From: Massilia agilis
GTDB lineage: Bacteria; Pseudomonadota; Gammaproteobacteria; Burkholderiales; Burkholderiaceae_D
Direction of reading: 5' to 3'
Length of the DNA stretch: 64,000 nucleotides
Assembly (NCBI RefSeq): GCF_024756255.1
Contig: NZ_JANUHB010000002.1
Coordinates: forward strand, 1-64,000
Shown: positions 32,722 to 41,716 of the stretch, piece after piece
Position numbering within the stretch: the stretch's first letter is position 1
How the letters are laid out: each line of letters begins with the position of its first letter
The notes under the pieces: model-generated
The model's input: the letters and a program-made list of their open reading frames with translations, nothing else
Database searches by the model: none
Told to the model about the DNA's origin: nothing
Made by a program: the position numbers and the translations under genes

Positions 32722-34809
32722 TCAGCCGTTGAAGCGCTTGCCCTCGACCGCCAGGCGTACCAGCAGCGGCGCCGGGGCCCACGCCTCGCCATGGCGCCCG
32801 CGCCCGTACTTCTCGATCGCTTGCAGCACGTTGGGCAGGCCCACGCAGTCGGCGTAGAACATCGGGCCACCGCGCCAGGTCGGGAAGCCGTAGCCGGTCA
32901 GGTACACCATGTCGATGTCCGACGCGCGCAGCGCAATGCCCTCTTCCAGGATCTTCGCGCCTTCGTTCACCAGTGCGTACACCAGTCGCTCGATGATCTC
33001 CTCGTCGCTGATCTTGCGGCGCTCGATGCCCTGCTCGCGCGCATACTCGACGATCATGTCGTTGACCAGCTGCGACGGGTAGGCGTGGCGGTCGCCCGGC
33101 TTGTAGTCGTACCAGCCGGCGCCGGTCTTCTGGCCGAAGCGGCCCTTTTCGCACAGCAGGTCGGCCGTCTTCGAGTACACCAGCTCGGGCGACTCGACGG
33201 CGCGGCGCTTGCGGATGTACCAGCCTACGTCGTTGCCCGCCAGGTCGCTCATGCGGAACGGGCCCATCGCAAAGCCGAACTTCTCGATGGCCTTGTCCAC
33301 CTGCTCGGGCGTGCACCCTTCGTCGAGCAAAAAGCCGGCCTGCCGCAGGTATTGTTCCAGCATGCGGTTGCCGATGAAGCCGTCGCACACGCCGGCAACC
33401 ACGCCGGTCTTCTTGAGCTTTTTGGACAGCGCCATCGCGGTCGCGAGCACGTCCTTGCCGGTCTTTGCGCCGCGCACGATCTCGAGCAGCTTCATCACGT
33501 TGGCCGGGCTGAAGAAGTGCAGGCCGATCACATCCTGCGGACGGCCGGTCACGTCCGCGATCTTGTTCACGTCCAGCGTCGAGGTGTTGGTGGCGAGGAT
33601 CGCGCCGGGCTTCATCACCTTGTCGAGCTGGCGGAACACCTCGGTCTTGACCGCCATATCCTCGAACACGGCCTCGATCACGATGTCGGCCTGGGCGATG
33701 TCCTCGTACGCCAGCGTGCCGGTCACCAGCTGCATGCGCTGCTCCAGCTTGTCCTGCGTGAGCTTTCCGCGCTTGACCGAGGTTTCGTAGTTCTTGCGGA
33801 CCGTGGCCAGGCCCTTATCCAGCGCCTCCTGCTTCATCTCGAGGATGGTCACCGGGATGCCGGCGTTGGCAAAGTTCATCGCAATGCCGCCGCCCATGGT
33901 GCCCGCGCCGATGACGGCGGCCGAGGCAATCTTGCGAGTCGGCGTGTCGGCTGGCACGTCCGGGATCTTGCTGGCCGCGCGCTCGGCGAAGAAAGCGTGG
34001 CGCAGCGACTTCGATTCGTTGGTTTCCTTCAGCTTGAGGAACAGTTCGCGCTCGACCTTCAGGCCATCCTCGAACGGCAGGGTCAGGGCCGCGATCAGGG
34101 CCTCGACGCAGGCCACCGGCGCCGGGAACGGGCCGGCCGCCTTCTTGATGCCTTCGCGCGCCTGGGTGATGAACAATTCGGGCTCGGCATGCTCAACCTT
34201 GCGGTCGCGCACCTTCGGCAGCGGGCGCTGGTCCGCCACCTTGTTGGCGAACGCGATCGCGGACTCCAGCAAGTCAGCCCCCGGCCGGTACACTTCGTCG
34301 AACAGCGCGGTGCCGGCGAGGAGCTCGGCCGGGACCGGGGTGCCGGTGGTGATCATCTGCATCGCCTGGTCCAGGCCAACCAGGCGCGGCAGGCGTTGCG
34401 TGCCGCCGGCGCCAGGCAGGATGCCGAGCTTGACCTCCGGCAGCGCAATCTGCGCTTCCGGCGTGGCCACGCGGTAGCTGCAGCCGAGGGCCAGTTCCAG
34501 CCCGCCGCCCATGGCGACCGAGTGAATGGCGGCCACGACCGGCTTTTCGCTGCTTTCCACCGTGCTGATCAGCGTGTGCAGGGTTGGCTCGGTGAGCGCC
34601 TTGGGGGAGTTGAATTCGCGAATGTCCGCGCCGCCCGAGAAGGCCTTGCCGGCGCCCGTCAGCACGATGGCCTTGACGGCGGGGTCCGTGCCGGCCTTGC
34701 GGACCGCTTCGACGGCGGCGCTGCGGGTCTCGAGCCCCAGTCCGTTCACCGGCGGGTTGTTCAGCGTGATGACGGCGACGTTGCCGCGCACTTCGTAGTC
34801 GGCGCTCAT
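32722..34809 (-). CDS. Fatty-acid oxidation enzyme: enoyl-CoA hydratase/3-hydroxyacyl-CoA dehydrogenase
   Basis: A 695-residue two-domain beta-oxidation enzyme. Residues 1 to about 190 are a crotonase domain (GAGKAFSGGADIREF, GGGLELALGCSYRVA oxyanion region, LPEVKLGILPGAGGTQRLPR). From about 297 an NAD-binding domain begins (VIGAGTMGGGIAMNFANAG), followed by two C-terminal 3HCDH domains with the HFFSPANVMKLLEIV catalytic His. It hydrates enoyl-CoA and oxidises the 3-hydroxyacyl-CoA. The length and order match the peroxisomal-type multifunctional enzymes of betaproteobacteria rather than E. coli FadB partners. An acyl-CoA ligase gene lies upstream in the same direction. Start 34809 (MSADYEVRG) has AGGAAGAG upstream. 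Confidence 0.93.
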   Translation of the reverse strand: MSADYEVRGNVAVITLNNPPVNGLGLETRSAAVEAVRKAGTDPAVKAIVLTGAGKAFSGGADIREFNSPKALTEPTLHTLISTVESSEKPVVAAIHSVAMGGGLELALGCSYRVATPEAQIALPEVKLGILPGAGGTQRLPRLVGLDQAMQMITTGTPVPAELLAGTALFDEVYRPGADLLESAIAFANKVADQRPLPKVRDRKVEHAEPELFITQAREGIKKAAGPFPAPVACVEALIAALTLPFEDGLKVERELFLKLKETNESKSLRHAFFAERAASKIPDVPADTPTRKIASAAVIGAGTMGGGIAMNFANAGIPVTILEMKQEALDKGLATVRKNYETSVKRGKLTQDKLEQRMQLVTGTLAYEDIAQADIVIEAVFEDMAVKTEVFRQLDKVMKPGAILATNTSTLDVNKIADVTGRPQDVIGLHFFSPANVMKLLEIVRGAKTGKDVLATAMALSKKLKKTGVVAGVCDGFIGNRMLEQYLRQAGFLLDEGCTPEQVDKAIEKFGFAMGPFRMSDLAGNDVGWYIRKRRAVESPELVYSKTADLLCEKGRFGQKTGAGWYDYKPGDRHAYPSQLVNDMIVEYAREQGIERRKISDEEIIERLVYALVNEGAKILEEGIALRASDIDMVYLTGYGFPTWRGGPMFYADCVGLPNVLQAIEKYGRGRHGEAWAPAPLLVRLAVEGKRFNG

Positions 34810-34895
34810 GTCTCTTCCTCTTCTGGTTGGATGTGCAATCGCTGAACTATAACCGATAAAAGTACGGTCGTATTATTTTTGATGCAAAGCGTGCA

Positions 34896-35009
34896 CCGTC
34901 GTCCCGGCGAAGGCCGGGACCCATGCTGAACCAGCGAGTACGCGGCCATCATTCAATGCCCGGGTAAATCAAGCTCAGCATGGGTTCCGGCTTGCGCCGG
35001 AACGACGGT
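34896..35009. repeat. Family B palindromic repeat, variant arms
   Basis: Arms CGTCGTCCCGGCGAAGGCCG onward with GACCCATGCTGA, and AGCATGGGTTCCGGCTTGCG onward, are inverted and flank about 50 bases. They separate the acyl-CoA ligase and fadB-type genes. Nothing else is seen in this 220-base gap. Confidence 0.7.
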
Positions 35010-35030
35010 GGCGGGGGGACGGTCGGTCAG

Positions 35031-36683
35031 TCAGACAGTGGGCAGCCTGTGCTCGCGATAGGCCTCGCGCAGCCGGTTCTTCTGGATCTTGCCGGTTGCG
35101 CCCATCGGCAGGCTGTCCACGAACACCACGTCATCCGGCATCCAGAACTTGGCGACTTTCCCGGCAAAGAATGCCAGCAGCTCTTCGCGGGTCAGCTGCG
35201 CCTCGGGCCTGCGTACCACGACCAGCAGCGGCCGCTCGTCCCATTTCGGATGCACCACGCCAATGCACGCGGCCTGCAGCACGGCGGGGTGCGACATCGC
35301 AATGTTCTCCAGGTCGATGCTGCCGATCCATTCGCCGCCCGACTTGATCACGTCCTTGCTGCGGTCGGTGATCTGCATGTAGCCGTCAGGGTCGATGGTG
35401 GCCACGTCGCCGGTCGGGAACCAGCCGTCCTCGAGCACGTCGCCGCCCTCGTCGCGGAAATAGCGCTTGATGATCCAGGGCCCCTTCACCAGCAAATGCC
35501 CGGAGGTCTCGCCATCCCACGGCAACTCCACACCCGCGTCGTCCACGATCTTCATGTCCACGCCGTAGATGGCGTGGCCCTGCTTGCGCAGCACGGCGCG
35601 CTGGGCTTCGGTCGGCAGTTCGTGGTGCTTGGCCAGCAGGTTGGCGGTCGTGCCCAGCGGCGACATTTCGGTCATGCCCCAGGCATGCACCACCTCCACG
35701 TTGAAGCGGTCGATGAGGGTGTCCATCATCGCCGGCGGGCATGCCGCGCCGCCGATCACGGTGCGGCGGAAGGTGGAGAACTGCAAATCGTTCTGCAGCG
35801 CGTAGTTGACCAGGCCCAGCCACACGGTGGGCACGCCGGCAGAGAAAGTGACGCGCTCGGCCTCGAACAGCTCGTAGAGCGACTTGCCGTCGAGCGCCGG
35901 CCCCGGGTACACCATGCGCGCGCCGGACAGCAGCACCGAATACGGGAGTCCCCATGCGTTCACGTGGAACATCGGCACCACCGGCAGCACCGAATCGCGC
36001 GCCGAGATGTTCAGCGCATTCGGCATGGCCGAGGCATACGCGTGCAGCACCGTCGAGCGGTGCGAATACAGCGCGCCTTTCGGGTTGCCGGTGGTGCCGG
36101 ACGTGTAGCACAGCGCCGCCGCCGAGTTTTCGTCGAACTGCGGCCAGACGTAGCCGTCTTCGGTGCCGTCAATCAGTTCCTCGTAGCACAGCAGGTTGGC
36201 GATGCTGGTCTTGTCCGGCATGTGCGCGCGGTCGCTCATCAGCACGAAATGGCGGATCGTGGGGCAGCGCGCGGCGACGATCTCGGCCAGCGGCAGGAAG
36301 CTCAGGTCGAAGAACAGCACCTTGTTTTCGGCGTGGCCGATGATGTAGGCCAGCTGGTCCGGGTGCAGGCGTGGGTTGATCGTGTGCAGCACCGCGCCCG
36401 AGCCGGACACGGCGTAGTAGAGCTCCATGTGGCGGTAGCCGTTCCAGGCCACCGTGCCCACCCGGTCGCCCATCTCGACGCCCAGCGTTTCGAGCGCGCG
36501 CGCCATCTGCCGCGCGCGGCGGGCGCAGTCGCGGTAGGTGTAGCGATGCATGTCGCCTTCGACGCGACGCGAGACGATTTCACTGCCGCCGTAATGCCGG
36601 GCGGCGAATTCGATGATGCTGGAGATGAGCAGGGGCTGGTCCATCATTTGCCCGATCAGCGGGCTCATCGGAAATGCGGTCAT
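35031..36683 (-). CDS. Medium/long-chain acyl-CoA ligase (AMP-forming)
   Basis: A 550-residue adenylate-forming enzyme. The ATP/AMP signature TSGTTGNPKGALYSHRS, the YxMTE-type motif AWGMTEMSPLG, and the C-terminal DRSKDVIKSGGEWIGSIDLE are intact, with the catalytic Lys in GATGKIQKNRLRE. It resembles the AlkK/FadK-like medium-chain ligases. It activates fatty acids as CoA thioesters for the beta-oxidation enzyme encoded downstream. Start 36683 follows AGGAG. Confidence 0.9.
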   Translation of the reverse strand: MTAFPMSPLIGQMMDQPLLISSIIEFAARHYGGSEIVSRRVEGDMHRYTYRDCARRARQMARALETLGVEMGDRVGTVAWNGYRHMELYYAVSGSGAVLHTINPRLHPDQLAYIIGHAENKVLFFDLSFLPLAEIVAARCPTIRHFVLMSDRAHMPDKTSIANLLCYEELIDGTEDGYVWPQFDENSAAALCYTSGTTGNPKGALYSHRSTVLHAYASAMPNALNISARDSVLPVVPMFHVNAWGLPYSVLLSGARMVYPGPALDGKSLYELFEAERVTFSAGVPTVWLGLVNYALQNDLQFSTFRRTVIGGAACPPAMMDTLIDRFNVEVVHAWGMTEMSPLGTTANLLAKHHELPTEAQRAVLRKQGHAIYGVDMKIVDDAGVELPWDGETSGHLLVKGPWIIKRYFRDEGGDVLEDGWFPTGDVATIDPDGYMQITDRSKDVIKSGGEWIGSIDLENIAMSHPAVLQAACIGVVHPKWDERPLLVVVRRPEAQLTREELLAFFAGKVAKFWMPDDVVFVDSLPMGATGKIQKNRLREAYREHRLPTV

Positions 36684-36800
36684 GGGCGCTCCTGTGAACA
36701 TATTGATAACCTGAGCCGAGTGTCATGCCGAGCGGCACAGTCGTCAACCGCTTTCGATGCTGCGCCGCAGCAGGCGGCTGTTTCAGGGTGTAACGCACGT

Positions 36801-36828
36801 TTGAAACAAGGTCACCGCCCAATAGAAT
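36801..36828 (+). promoter_or_regulatory. Sigma-70-type promoter for selO-msrB
   Basis: TTGAAA (36801-36806), a 16-base spacer and TAGAAT (36823-36828). Predicted transcription start near 36835, about 54 bases before the proposed selO start. Confidence 0.55.
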
Positions 36829-36888
36829 CGGCCCCGTACGGTAAAATCCTGACATCAAACGTTTGCAATCACCTGTACTGGAATCGCT

Positions 36889-38352
36889 ATTACCGCCGAC
36901 GACCTTCCGCTCGACAATTCGTTCGCCCAATTGCCGCCCGCGTTCTACACGCGCCTGATGCCCACTCCCCTGCCCGACCCGCACTTCGTGGCAGCCAGCG
37001 GTCCGGCGGCAGCGCTGGTGGGACTGGATGCGCAGCAGCTCGCGAACGAAGACTTTGTTGCCGTTTTCAGCGGCAACCGGGTGCCTGCGCGCGCCCAGCC
37101 GTTGTCGGCCGTGTATTCGGGCCACCAGTTCGGTGTGTGGGCCGGGCAGCTTGGCGACGGCCGCGCGATCCTGCTGGGCGACATTGCCACGCCGGGCGGC
37201 CCGATGGAATTGCAGCTCAAGGGTTCCGGCCTCACCCCGTATTCGCGCATGGGCGATGGGCGCGCCGTGCTGCGCTCGTCGATCCGCGAATTCCTGTGCT
37301 CCGAAGCCATGGCCGCGCTCGGCATTCCAACCACGCGCGCGCTCATGGTCACCGGGTCGCCCCAGCCAGTGATGCGCGAATCGGTCGAGACCGCGGCGGT
37401 GGTGACGCGCATGGCGCCCTCCTTCGTGCGCTTCGGTTCCTTCGAGCACTGGTACTACCGCGACAAGCACGACGAGTTGCGCACGCTGGCGGACTACGTG
37501 ATCAAGGCGTTCTACCCGGAACTGGCGGGCGAACCGAATCCGTACAAGGCGCTGCTCAAGGAGGTCACGCTGCGCACCGCACGCCTGATCGCACAGTGGC
37601 AGGCAGTCGGCTTCATGCATGGCGTGATGAACAGCGACAACATGTCGATCCTCGGCCTGACGCTGGACTACGGCCCGTTCGGCTTCATGGAAGCGTTCGA
37701 CCCGAACCACATCTGCAACCACACCGACCAGCACGGCCGCTATTCGTACGCCAACCAGCCGCCCATCGGCCACTGGAACTGCTACGCGCTGGCCAACGCC
37801 CTGCTGCCGCTGGTGGGCACGGTCGAGGACACGCAGGAGGCGCTGGACGTGTACCAGCCGGAATTCGCACGCAAGATCGACGAACTGCTGCATGCCAAGC
37901 TGGGGCTGGCGAGCAACCGGGAAGGCGATCGCGAATTCCTCGACGATACGTTCAAGCTCATGCAGGACAACCACGTCGATTTCACGCTGTTTTTCCGGCG
38001 TCTGGGCAAGCTCCAACTGCAGGCACCGGAAACCGACGCGCCGCTGCGCGACCTGTTCATCGACCGCGCCGCCTTCGATGCATGGGCCGACAAGTACCGT
38101 GAGCGGCTGCGCACGGAAAACAGCGACGACGCGGCGCGCCGCGAGGCGATGATGCGCACCAATCCCAAGTACGTGCTGCGCAACTACCTGGCGCAGGTGG
38201 CGATCGAGCGCGCGCAGAACGGGGATTTTTCCGAGGTCGAAAAGCTGCTGTCGGTACTGCAGCAGCCTTTTGACGAACAACCCGACAACGAGTCTTACGC
38301 GGCGCTGCCGCCCGACTGGGCCAGCCACCTCGAAGTGAGCTGCTCCTCCTGA
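36889..38352 (+). CDS. selO: SelO protein adenylyltransferase (AMPylase), probable ATT start
   Basis: A pseudokinase-fold enzyme that transfers AMP from ATP to Ser, Thr or Tyr of proteins, linked to redox homeostasis. Key segments: [40 protein letters not shown], the catalytic [19 protein letters not shown], and the family-typical C-terminus ending SCSS. The conserved N-terminal [20 protein letters not shown] extends upstream of the first TTG (36931) and ATG (36958), and the frame is closed at about 36853. The only start giving an E. coli-like N-terminus is ATT at 36889, after GGA; it yields 487 residues. A sequencing error at this codon is possible. msrB follows 15 bases later, as expected for redox repair. 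Confidence 0.87.
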   Translation: MTADDLPLDNSFAQLPPAFYTRLMPTPLPDPHFVAASGPAAALVGLDAQQLANEDFVAVFSGNRVPARAQPLSAVYSGHQFGVWAGQLGDGRAILLGDIATPGGPMELQLKGSGLTPYSRMGDGRAVLRSSIREFLCSEAMAALGIPTTRALMVTGSPQPVMRESVETAAVVTRMAPSFVRFGSFEHWYYRDKHDELRTLADYVIKAFYPELAGEPNPYKALLKEVTLRTARLIAQWQAVGFMHGVMNSDNMSILGLTLDYGPFGFMEAFDPNHICNHTDQHGRYSYANQPPIGHWNCYALANALLPLVGTVEDTQEALDVYQPEFARKIDELLHAKLGLASNREGDREFLDDTFKLMQDNHVDFTLFFRRLGKLQLQAPETDAPLRDLFIDRAAFDAWADKYRERLRTENSDDAARREAMMRTNPKYVLRNYLAQVAIERAQNGDFSEVEKLLSVLQQPFDEQPDNESYAALPPDWASHLEVSCSS

Positions 38353-38367
38353 CACCCTGGAACCACC

Positions 38368-38763
38368 ATGACCGACAAAGTAACCAAGACCGACGCCGAA
38401 TGGCGCGCCCAGCTCGACCCGATGCAATACCAGGTGACGCGCCATGCCGCCACCGAACGCGCTTTCACCGGCAAATACTGGGACCACCATGAACACGGCA
38501 TCTATTACTGCGTGTGCTGCAATACCCCATTATTCGAATCGGACGCCAAGTTCGAGTCGGGCTGCGGCTGGCCAAGCTATTTCCGCGCCATCGATCCGGC
38601 CAACGTGATCGAAAAGGTCGACCGCAGCCATGGTATGCTGCGCACCGAAATCATTTGCGCGGTGTGCGATGCCCACCTGGGCCACGTCTTCGAGGACGGC
38701 CCGCCGCCGACCGGCCTGCGCTACTGCATCAATTCGGCCGCACTGCGCTTCGAACCTGCTTGA
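38368..38763 (+). CDS. msrB: Peptide-methionine (R)-S-oxide reductase
   Basis: A 131-residue MsrB that reduces methionine-R-sulfoxide in proteins. It has both zinc CxxC pairs (CVCC, CAVC), the substrate loop [10 protein letters not shown] and the catalytic cysteine in [11 protein letters not shown]. It follows selO closely and precedes yciB and bolA, forming a likely oxidative-stress/envelope operon. Confidence 0.95.
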   Translation: MTDKVTKTDAEWRAQLDPMQYQVTRHAATERAFTGKYWDHHEHGIYYCVCCNTPLFESDAKFESGCGWPSYFRAIDPANVIEKVDRSHGMLRTEIICAVCDAHLGHVFEDGPPPTGLRYCINSAALRFEPA

Positions 38764-38782
38764 GAATGACGCCGCACCAGTT

Positions 38783-39412
38783 ATGAAATTCCTGTTCGAT
38801 CTTTTCCCCGTCATCCTGTTCTTCCTCGTCTTCAAACTGGGCGAGGGACACCAGGAGGCGGCGCACGCGCTGGTGGCGCAATACCTCGGCGGCCTGATCA
38901 GCGGCGGCCACGTGACGCCGGCGCAATCGCCGATCCTGCTGGCCACTGCCGTCGGCATCCTCGCCACCGTCCTGCAGATAGCCTACCTGCTCGTGCGCGG
39001 CCGCAAGGTCGATGGCATGCTGTGGCTCTCGCTCGGCGTCATTGCCGTCATGGGCGGGGCGACCATCTACTTCCATGACGAGACCTTCATCAAGTGGAAG
39101 CCCACCATCCTGTACTGGGCCTTCGCGCTGGCGCTGTCGGTGGCGCAGTTCGGCTTTCGCAATAACCTCATGCGCAAGGTCATGGAGGCCAACATCCAGC
39201 TGCCGGACGCGGTGTGGGACCGCGTCGGCTACGCGTGGATGGCCTTCCTGGCCGCGATGGGTTTGCTGAACCTGTTCGTCGCCTTTGTCCTGTTCAAGGC
39301 CGACACCAGCGCGTGGGTGAGCTTCAAGCTGTTCGGGTTCACCGCGATCTTCTTCGTTTTCATCTTCGTGCAGATGCTGTTCCTGTCGAAGCACATCAAG
39401 GAGGATGCATGA
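38783..39412 (+). CDS. yciB: Inner-membrane septation protein YciB/IspZ
   Basis: A 209-residue protein with about five membrane segments, starting [17 protein letters not shown], the exact type of N-terminus of the intracellular septation protein A family. Members support envelope integrity and interact with division and cell-wall proteins. It is 19 bases after msrB, and its stop overlaps the bolA start as ATGA. Start 38783 was chosen by family alignment; the frame is open further upstream. Confidence 0.92.
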   Translation: MKFLFDLFPVILFFLVFKLGEGHQEAAHALVAQYLGGLISGGHVTPAQSPILLATAVGILATVLQIAYLLVRGRKVDGMLWLSLGVIAVMGGATIYFHDETFIKWKPTILYWAFALALSVAQFGFRNNLMRKVMEANIQLPDAVWDRVGYAWMAFLAAMGLLNLFVAFVLFKADTSAWVSFKLFGFTAIFFVFIFVQMLFLSKHIKEDA

Positions 39413-39687
39413 ACCTCGACACCCGCATCGACCGCATGCGCGCACGCCTGCAGGCGGCGCTGTCGCCCGCGGTTTTGGAACTGGGCGACGACTCGGCCAA
39501 GCACGCCGGCCACCCCGGCGCTGCCTCTGGCGGCGGCCATTACACCGTCAAGATCGTGTCGAGCCGCTTCGAGGGGCTCAAACTCGTCATGCGCCACCGA
39601 CTGGTGTATGATTCCGTGCACGATATGATGCCTACCGAGATTCACGCACTGGCGATTACCGCGCTGGCTCCGTCAGAGCTGGCGTAA
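39409..39687 (+). CDS. BolA-family protein
   Basis: A 92-residue BolA-like protein. The core [22 protein letters not shown] and the invariant His in [13 protein letters not shown] are present. BolA proteins pair with monothiol glutaredoxins to handle [2Fe-2S] clusters and affect morphology. Its ATG is inside the yciB stop (ATGA) and follows GGAGG within yciB. BolA or IbaG subtype is not certain; the yciB-bolA order is typical of betaproteobacteria. Confidence 0.9.
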   Translation: MNLDTRIDRMRARLQAALSPAVLELGDDSAKHAGHPGAASGGGHYTVKIVSSRFEGLKLVMRHRLVYDSVHDMMPTEIHALAITALAPSELA

Positions 39688-39725
39688 GGGCGAATTCAGT
39701 CAGGTTTAAGAAATCTCGTCCAGAA

Positions 39726-39753
39726 TTGAAACACGAAGTTAAAAACGTAATCT
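39726..39753 (+). promoter_or_regulatory. Promoter for the tandem parvulin genes
   Basis: TTGAAA (39726-39731), a 16-base AT-rich spacer and TAATCT (39748-39753), with the first start codon 41 bases downstream. Confidence 0.5.
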
Positions 39754-39793
39754 AACCCCGTCCAAGCTAACCTCCCCTCAACAGGAATCAATA

Positions 39794-40573
39794 ATGACTT
39801 TTAAGCCAGCTCGCTTGCTGTTAGCCCTGATCGCCGTTGCCGCAGCTCCCGCCTTCGCTCAGAACCTCGCCGTCGTGAACGGCAAGGCGATTCCGTCGTC
39901 GCGCGTGGATGCCATCGTCAAGCAGGTCGTGGCCCAGGGCCAGGCGCAAGACACCCCGCAACTGCGCGACCAGATCAAGAAAGAAGTCATCGCGCGCGAA
40001 GTGCTGATGCAGGAAGCGATGAAGGAAGGCTACGACAAGAAGCCGGAAGTGAAGGCAGCGCTGGACAACGCCCGCCAGACCATCGTCATCAACGCGCTGG
40101 CACGCGAGTACATCACCAAGCACCCGGTCACCGACGCCGAAGTGCAGGCCGAGTACGACAAGTTCAAGGCGCAAACCGGCGACAAGGAATACCATGTGCG
40201 CCACATCCTGGTGGACAGCGAGCAGGCAGCCAAGGACATCATCGCCAAGCTCAAGGGCGGCGCCAAGTTCGAGGATCTGGCCAAGCAGTCCAAGGACCAG
40301 GGCACGGCCAACAACGGCGGCGACCTGGATTGGGCCGTCCCGGCAGCCTTCCCGCCTGAGTTCGCCAACGGCTTCAAGAACCTGCAAAAAGGCCAGGTCA
40401 CTGAAACCCCGGTCAAGACCGCCAACGGTTTCCACGTGATCAAGCTGGACGACGTACGCGCCGCCAAGCTGCCGTCGCTGCAGGAAGTGAAGCCGCAAAT
40501 CCAGGAAGAGCTGGCCCAGCGCAAGCTGGCCGCCTACCAGGATGAAATGGTCAAAAAAGCAAAGGTGCAGTAA
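39794..40573 (+). CDS. Periplasmic peptidyl-prolyl isomerase, parvulin type (copy 1)
   Basis: A 259-residue exported parvulin/SurA-like chaperone. A signal peptide (LLLALIAVAAAPAFAQ) is followed by a SurA-N-like helical part (NLAVVNGKAIPSSRVDAIV) and a rotamase domain from about 130 (YHVRHILVDSEQAAKDIIAK, GGDLDWAVPAAFPPEF, TANGFHVIKLDD). It helps fold outer-membrane and secreted proteins. It is about two-thirds identical by eye to the next gene. Confidence 0.92.
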   Translation: MTFKPARLLLALIAVAAAPAFAQNLAVVNGKAIPSSRVDAIVKQVVAQGQAQDTPQLRDQIKKEVIAREVLMQEAMKEGYDKKPEVKAALDNARQTIVINALAREYITKHPVTDAEVQAEYDKFKAQTGDKEYHVRHILVDSEQAAKDIIAKLKGGAKFEDLAKQSKDQGTANNGGDLDWAVPAAFPPEFANGFKNLQKGQVTETPVKTANGFHVIKLDDVRAAKLPSLQEVKPQIQEELAQRKLAAYQDEMVKKAKVQ

Positions 40574-40654
40574 GATGTAGCGTTGCCGGCGGCGGGTGCC
40601 GCCGGTGTTCGTCGCGAGCAGCGACACGTCTCGTGTTTTTATAGGATCCGAAGA

Positions 40655-41431
40655 ATGATTTTGAAGCCAGCCCGCCTGTTGTTAGCCATGACCGCGATGG
40701 TTGCCGCGCCCGTGTTCGCGCAGAACGTTGCGACCGTCAACGGCAAGCCCATTCCCGCGGCCAGGGTCGACCAGCTGGTCAAGCAGGTGGTCGCCCAGGG
40801 CAAGGCCACCGATTCGCCGCAACTGCGCGAGATGATCAAGAAGGACCTGATCGGCCGCGAAGTGCTGATCCAGGAAGCCGACAAGCAAGGCGTCGGCAAC
40901 CGCGCCGACGTGAAGGCTGCGATCGACAACGCCCGCCAGAGCATCATCATCAACGCGATGCTGGCTGACTACGTCAAGAAGAACCCGGTCAAGGACGCCG
41001 ACATCAAGGCCGAGTACGACCGCTACAAGTCGCAAGTGGGCGACAAGGAATACCATGCCCGCCACATCCTGGTGGACAGCGAGCAGCAGGCCAAGGACAT
41101 CATCGCCAAGCTGAAAGGCGGCGCCAAGTGGGACGACCTGGCCAAGCAATCGAAGGATTCGAGCGCCAACAACGGTGGCGACCTGGACTGGGCGAGCCCG
41201 GCTTCGTACGTGCCTGAGTTCTCCAAGGCCATGGTAGCGCTGCAAAAAGGCGCCATCACCGAAACCCCGGTCAAGAGTCAGTTTGGCTGGCACGTGATCA
41301 AGCTGGAAGACGTGCGCGCCGCCAAGATCCCGCCGATGGAAGAAGTCAAAGGCCAGATCGCCGAGGCCCTGCAGCAGCGCCAGCTGGCCCAGTTCCGCGA
41401 AACCCTGATGAAGAAGGCCAAGATCCAGTAA
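40655..41431 (+). CDS. Periplasmic peptidyl-prolyl isomerase, parvulin type (copy 2)
   Basis: A 258-residue tandem paralogue of the preceding gene, with the same signal peptide style (MILKPARLLLAMTAMVAAPV), SurA-N-like part and rotamase domain (YHARHILVDSEQQAKDIIAK, GGDLDWASPASYVPEF, SQFGWHVIKLED). Start 40655 is chosen because the copies align from their first residues. The copies differ mainly in the helical N-domain and in the dipeptide before the rotamase, which may set client choice. A strong terminator follows. Confidence 0.92.
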   Translation: MILKPARLLLAMTAMVAAPVFAQNVATVNGKPIPAARVDQLVKQVVAQGKATDSPQLREMIKKDLIGREVLIQEADKQGVGNRADVKAAIDNARQSIIINAMLADYVKKNPVKDADIKAEYDRYKSQVGDKEYHARHILVDSEQQAKDIIAKLKGGAKWDDLAKQSKDSSANNGGDLDWASPASYVPEFSKAMVALQKGAITETPVKSQFGWHVIKLEDVRAAKIPPMEEVKGQIAEALQQRQLAQFRETLMKKAKIQ

Positions 41432-41450
41432 TCCTGGTTTCCCTTCCCTG

Positions 41451-41479
41451 AAAAGGCGCCTCCCTGGAGGCGCCTTTTT
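41451..41479 (+). terminator. Rho-independent terminator of the parvulin pair
   Basis: AAAGGCGCCTCC / GGAGGCGCCTTT hairpin followed by TT-A-TT. It lies 20 bases after the second parvulin stop. Confidence 0.88.
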
Positions 41480-41716
41480 ATTGGTCACTACTGCCGGGAG
41501 CGCGCGCACCGGTTGATTCGGCGGGCTCATGGCGGGATGAGCAGAGGTTATGCGTTTCACACTGCCCGCACGATCTGGGTCCTAATTGGCGTCTATTTGT
41601 ATGCATCTTGACCTAGAACATCCCCCACCCGTGGTGTAATTACAATTTTCGGACGGATTTCCCGTTGCGGCTTCTTTACTATTGCTTTACGGCAATAACC
41701 AAAAGGAGCTGACCAC

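Noticed and set aside
34980-38102. 1040-codon plus-strand frame across the acyl-CoA ligase and selO
   Set aside because: Crosses a repeat, an antisense gene and the wrong frame of selO; translation is compositionally biased.
41681-41696. Small ATTGC/GCAAT hairpin before the chitinase ribosome-binding site considered as a riboswitch
   Set aside because: A five-base-pair stem alone is too little to support a regulatory RNA.
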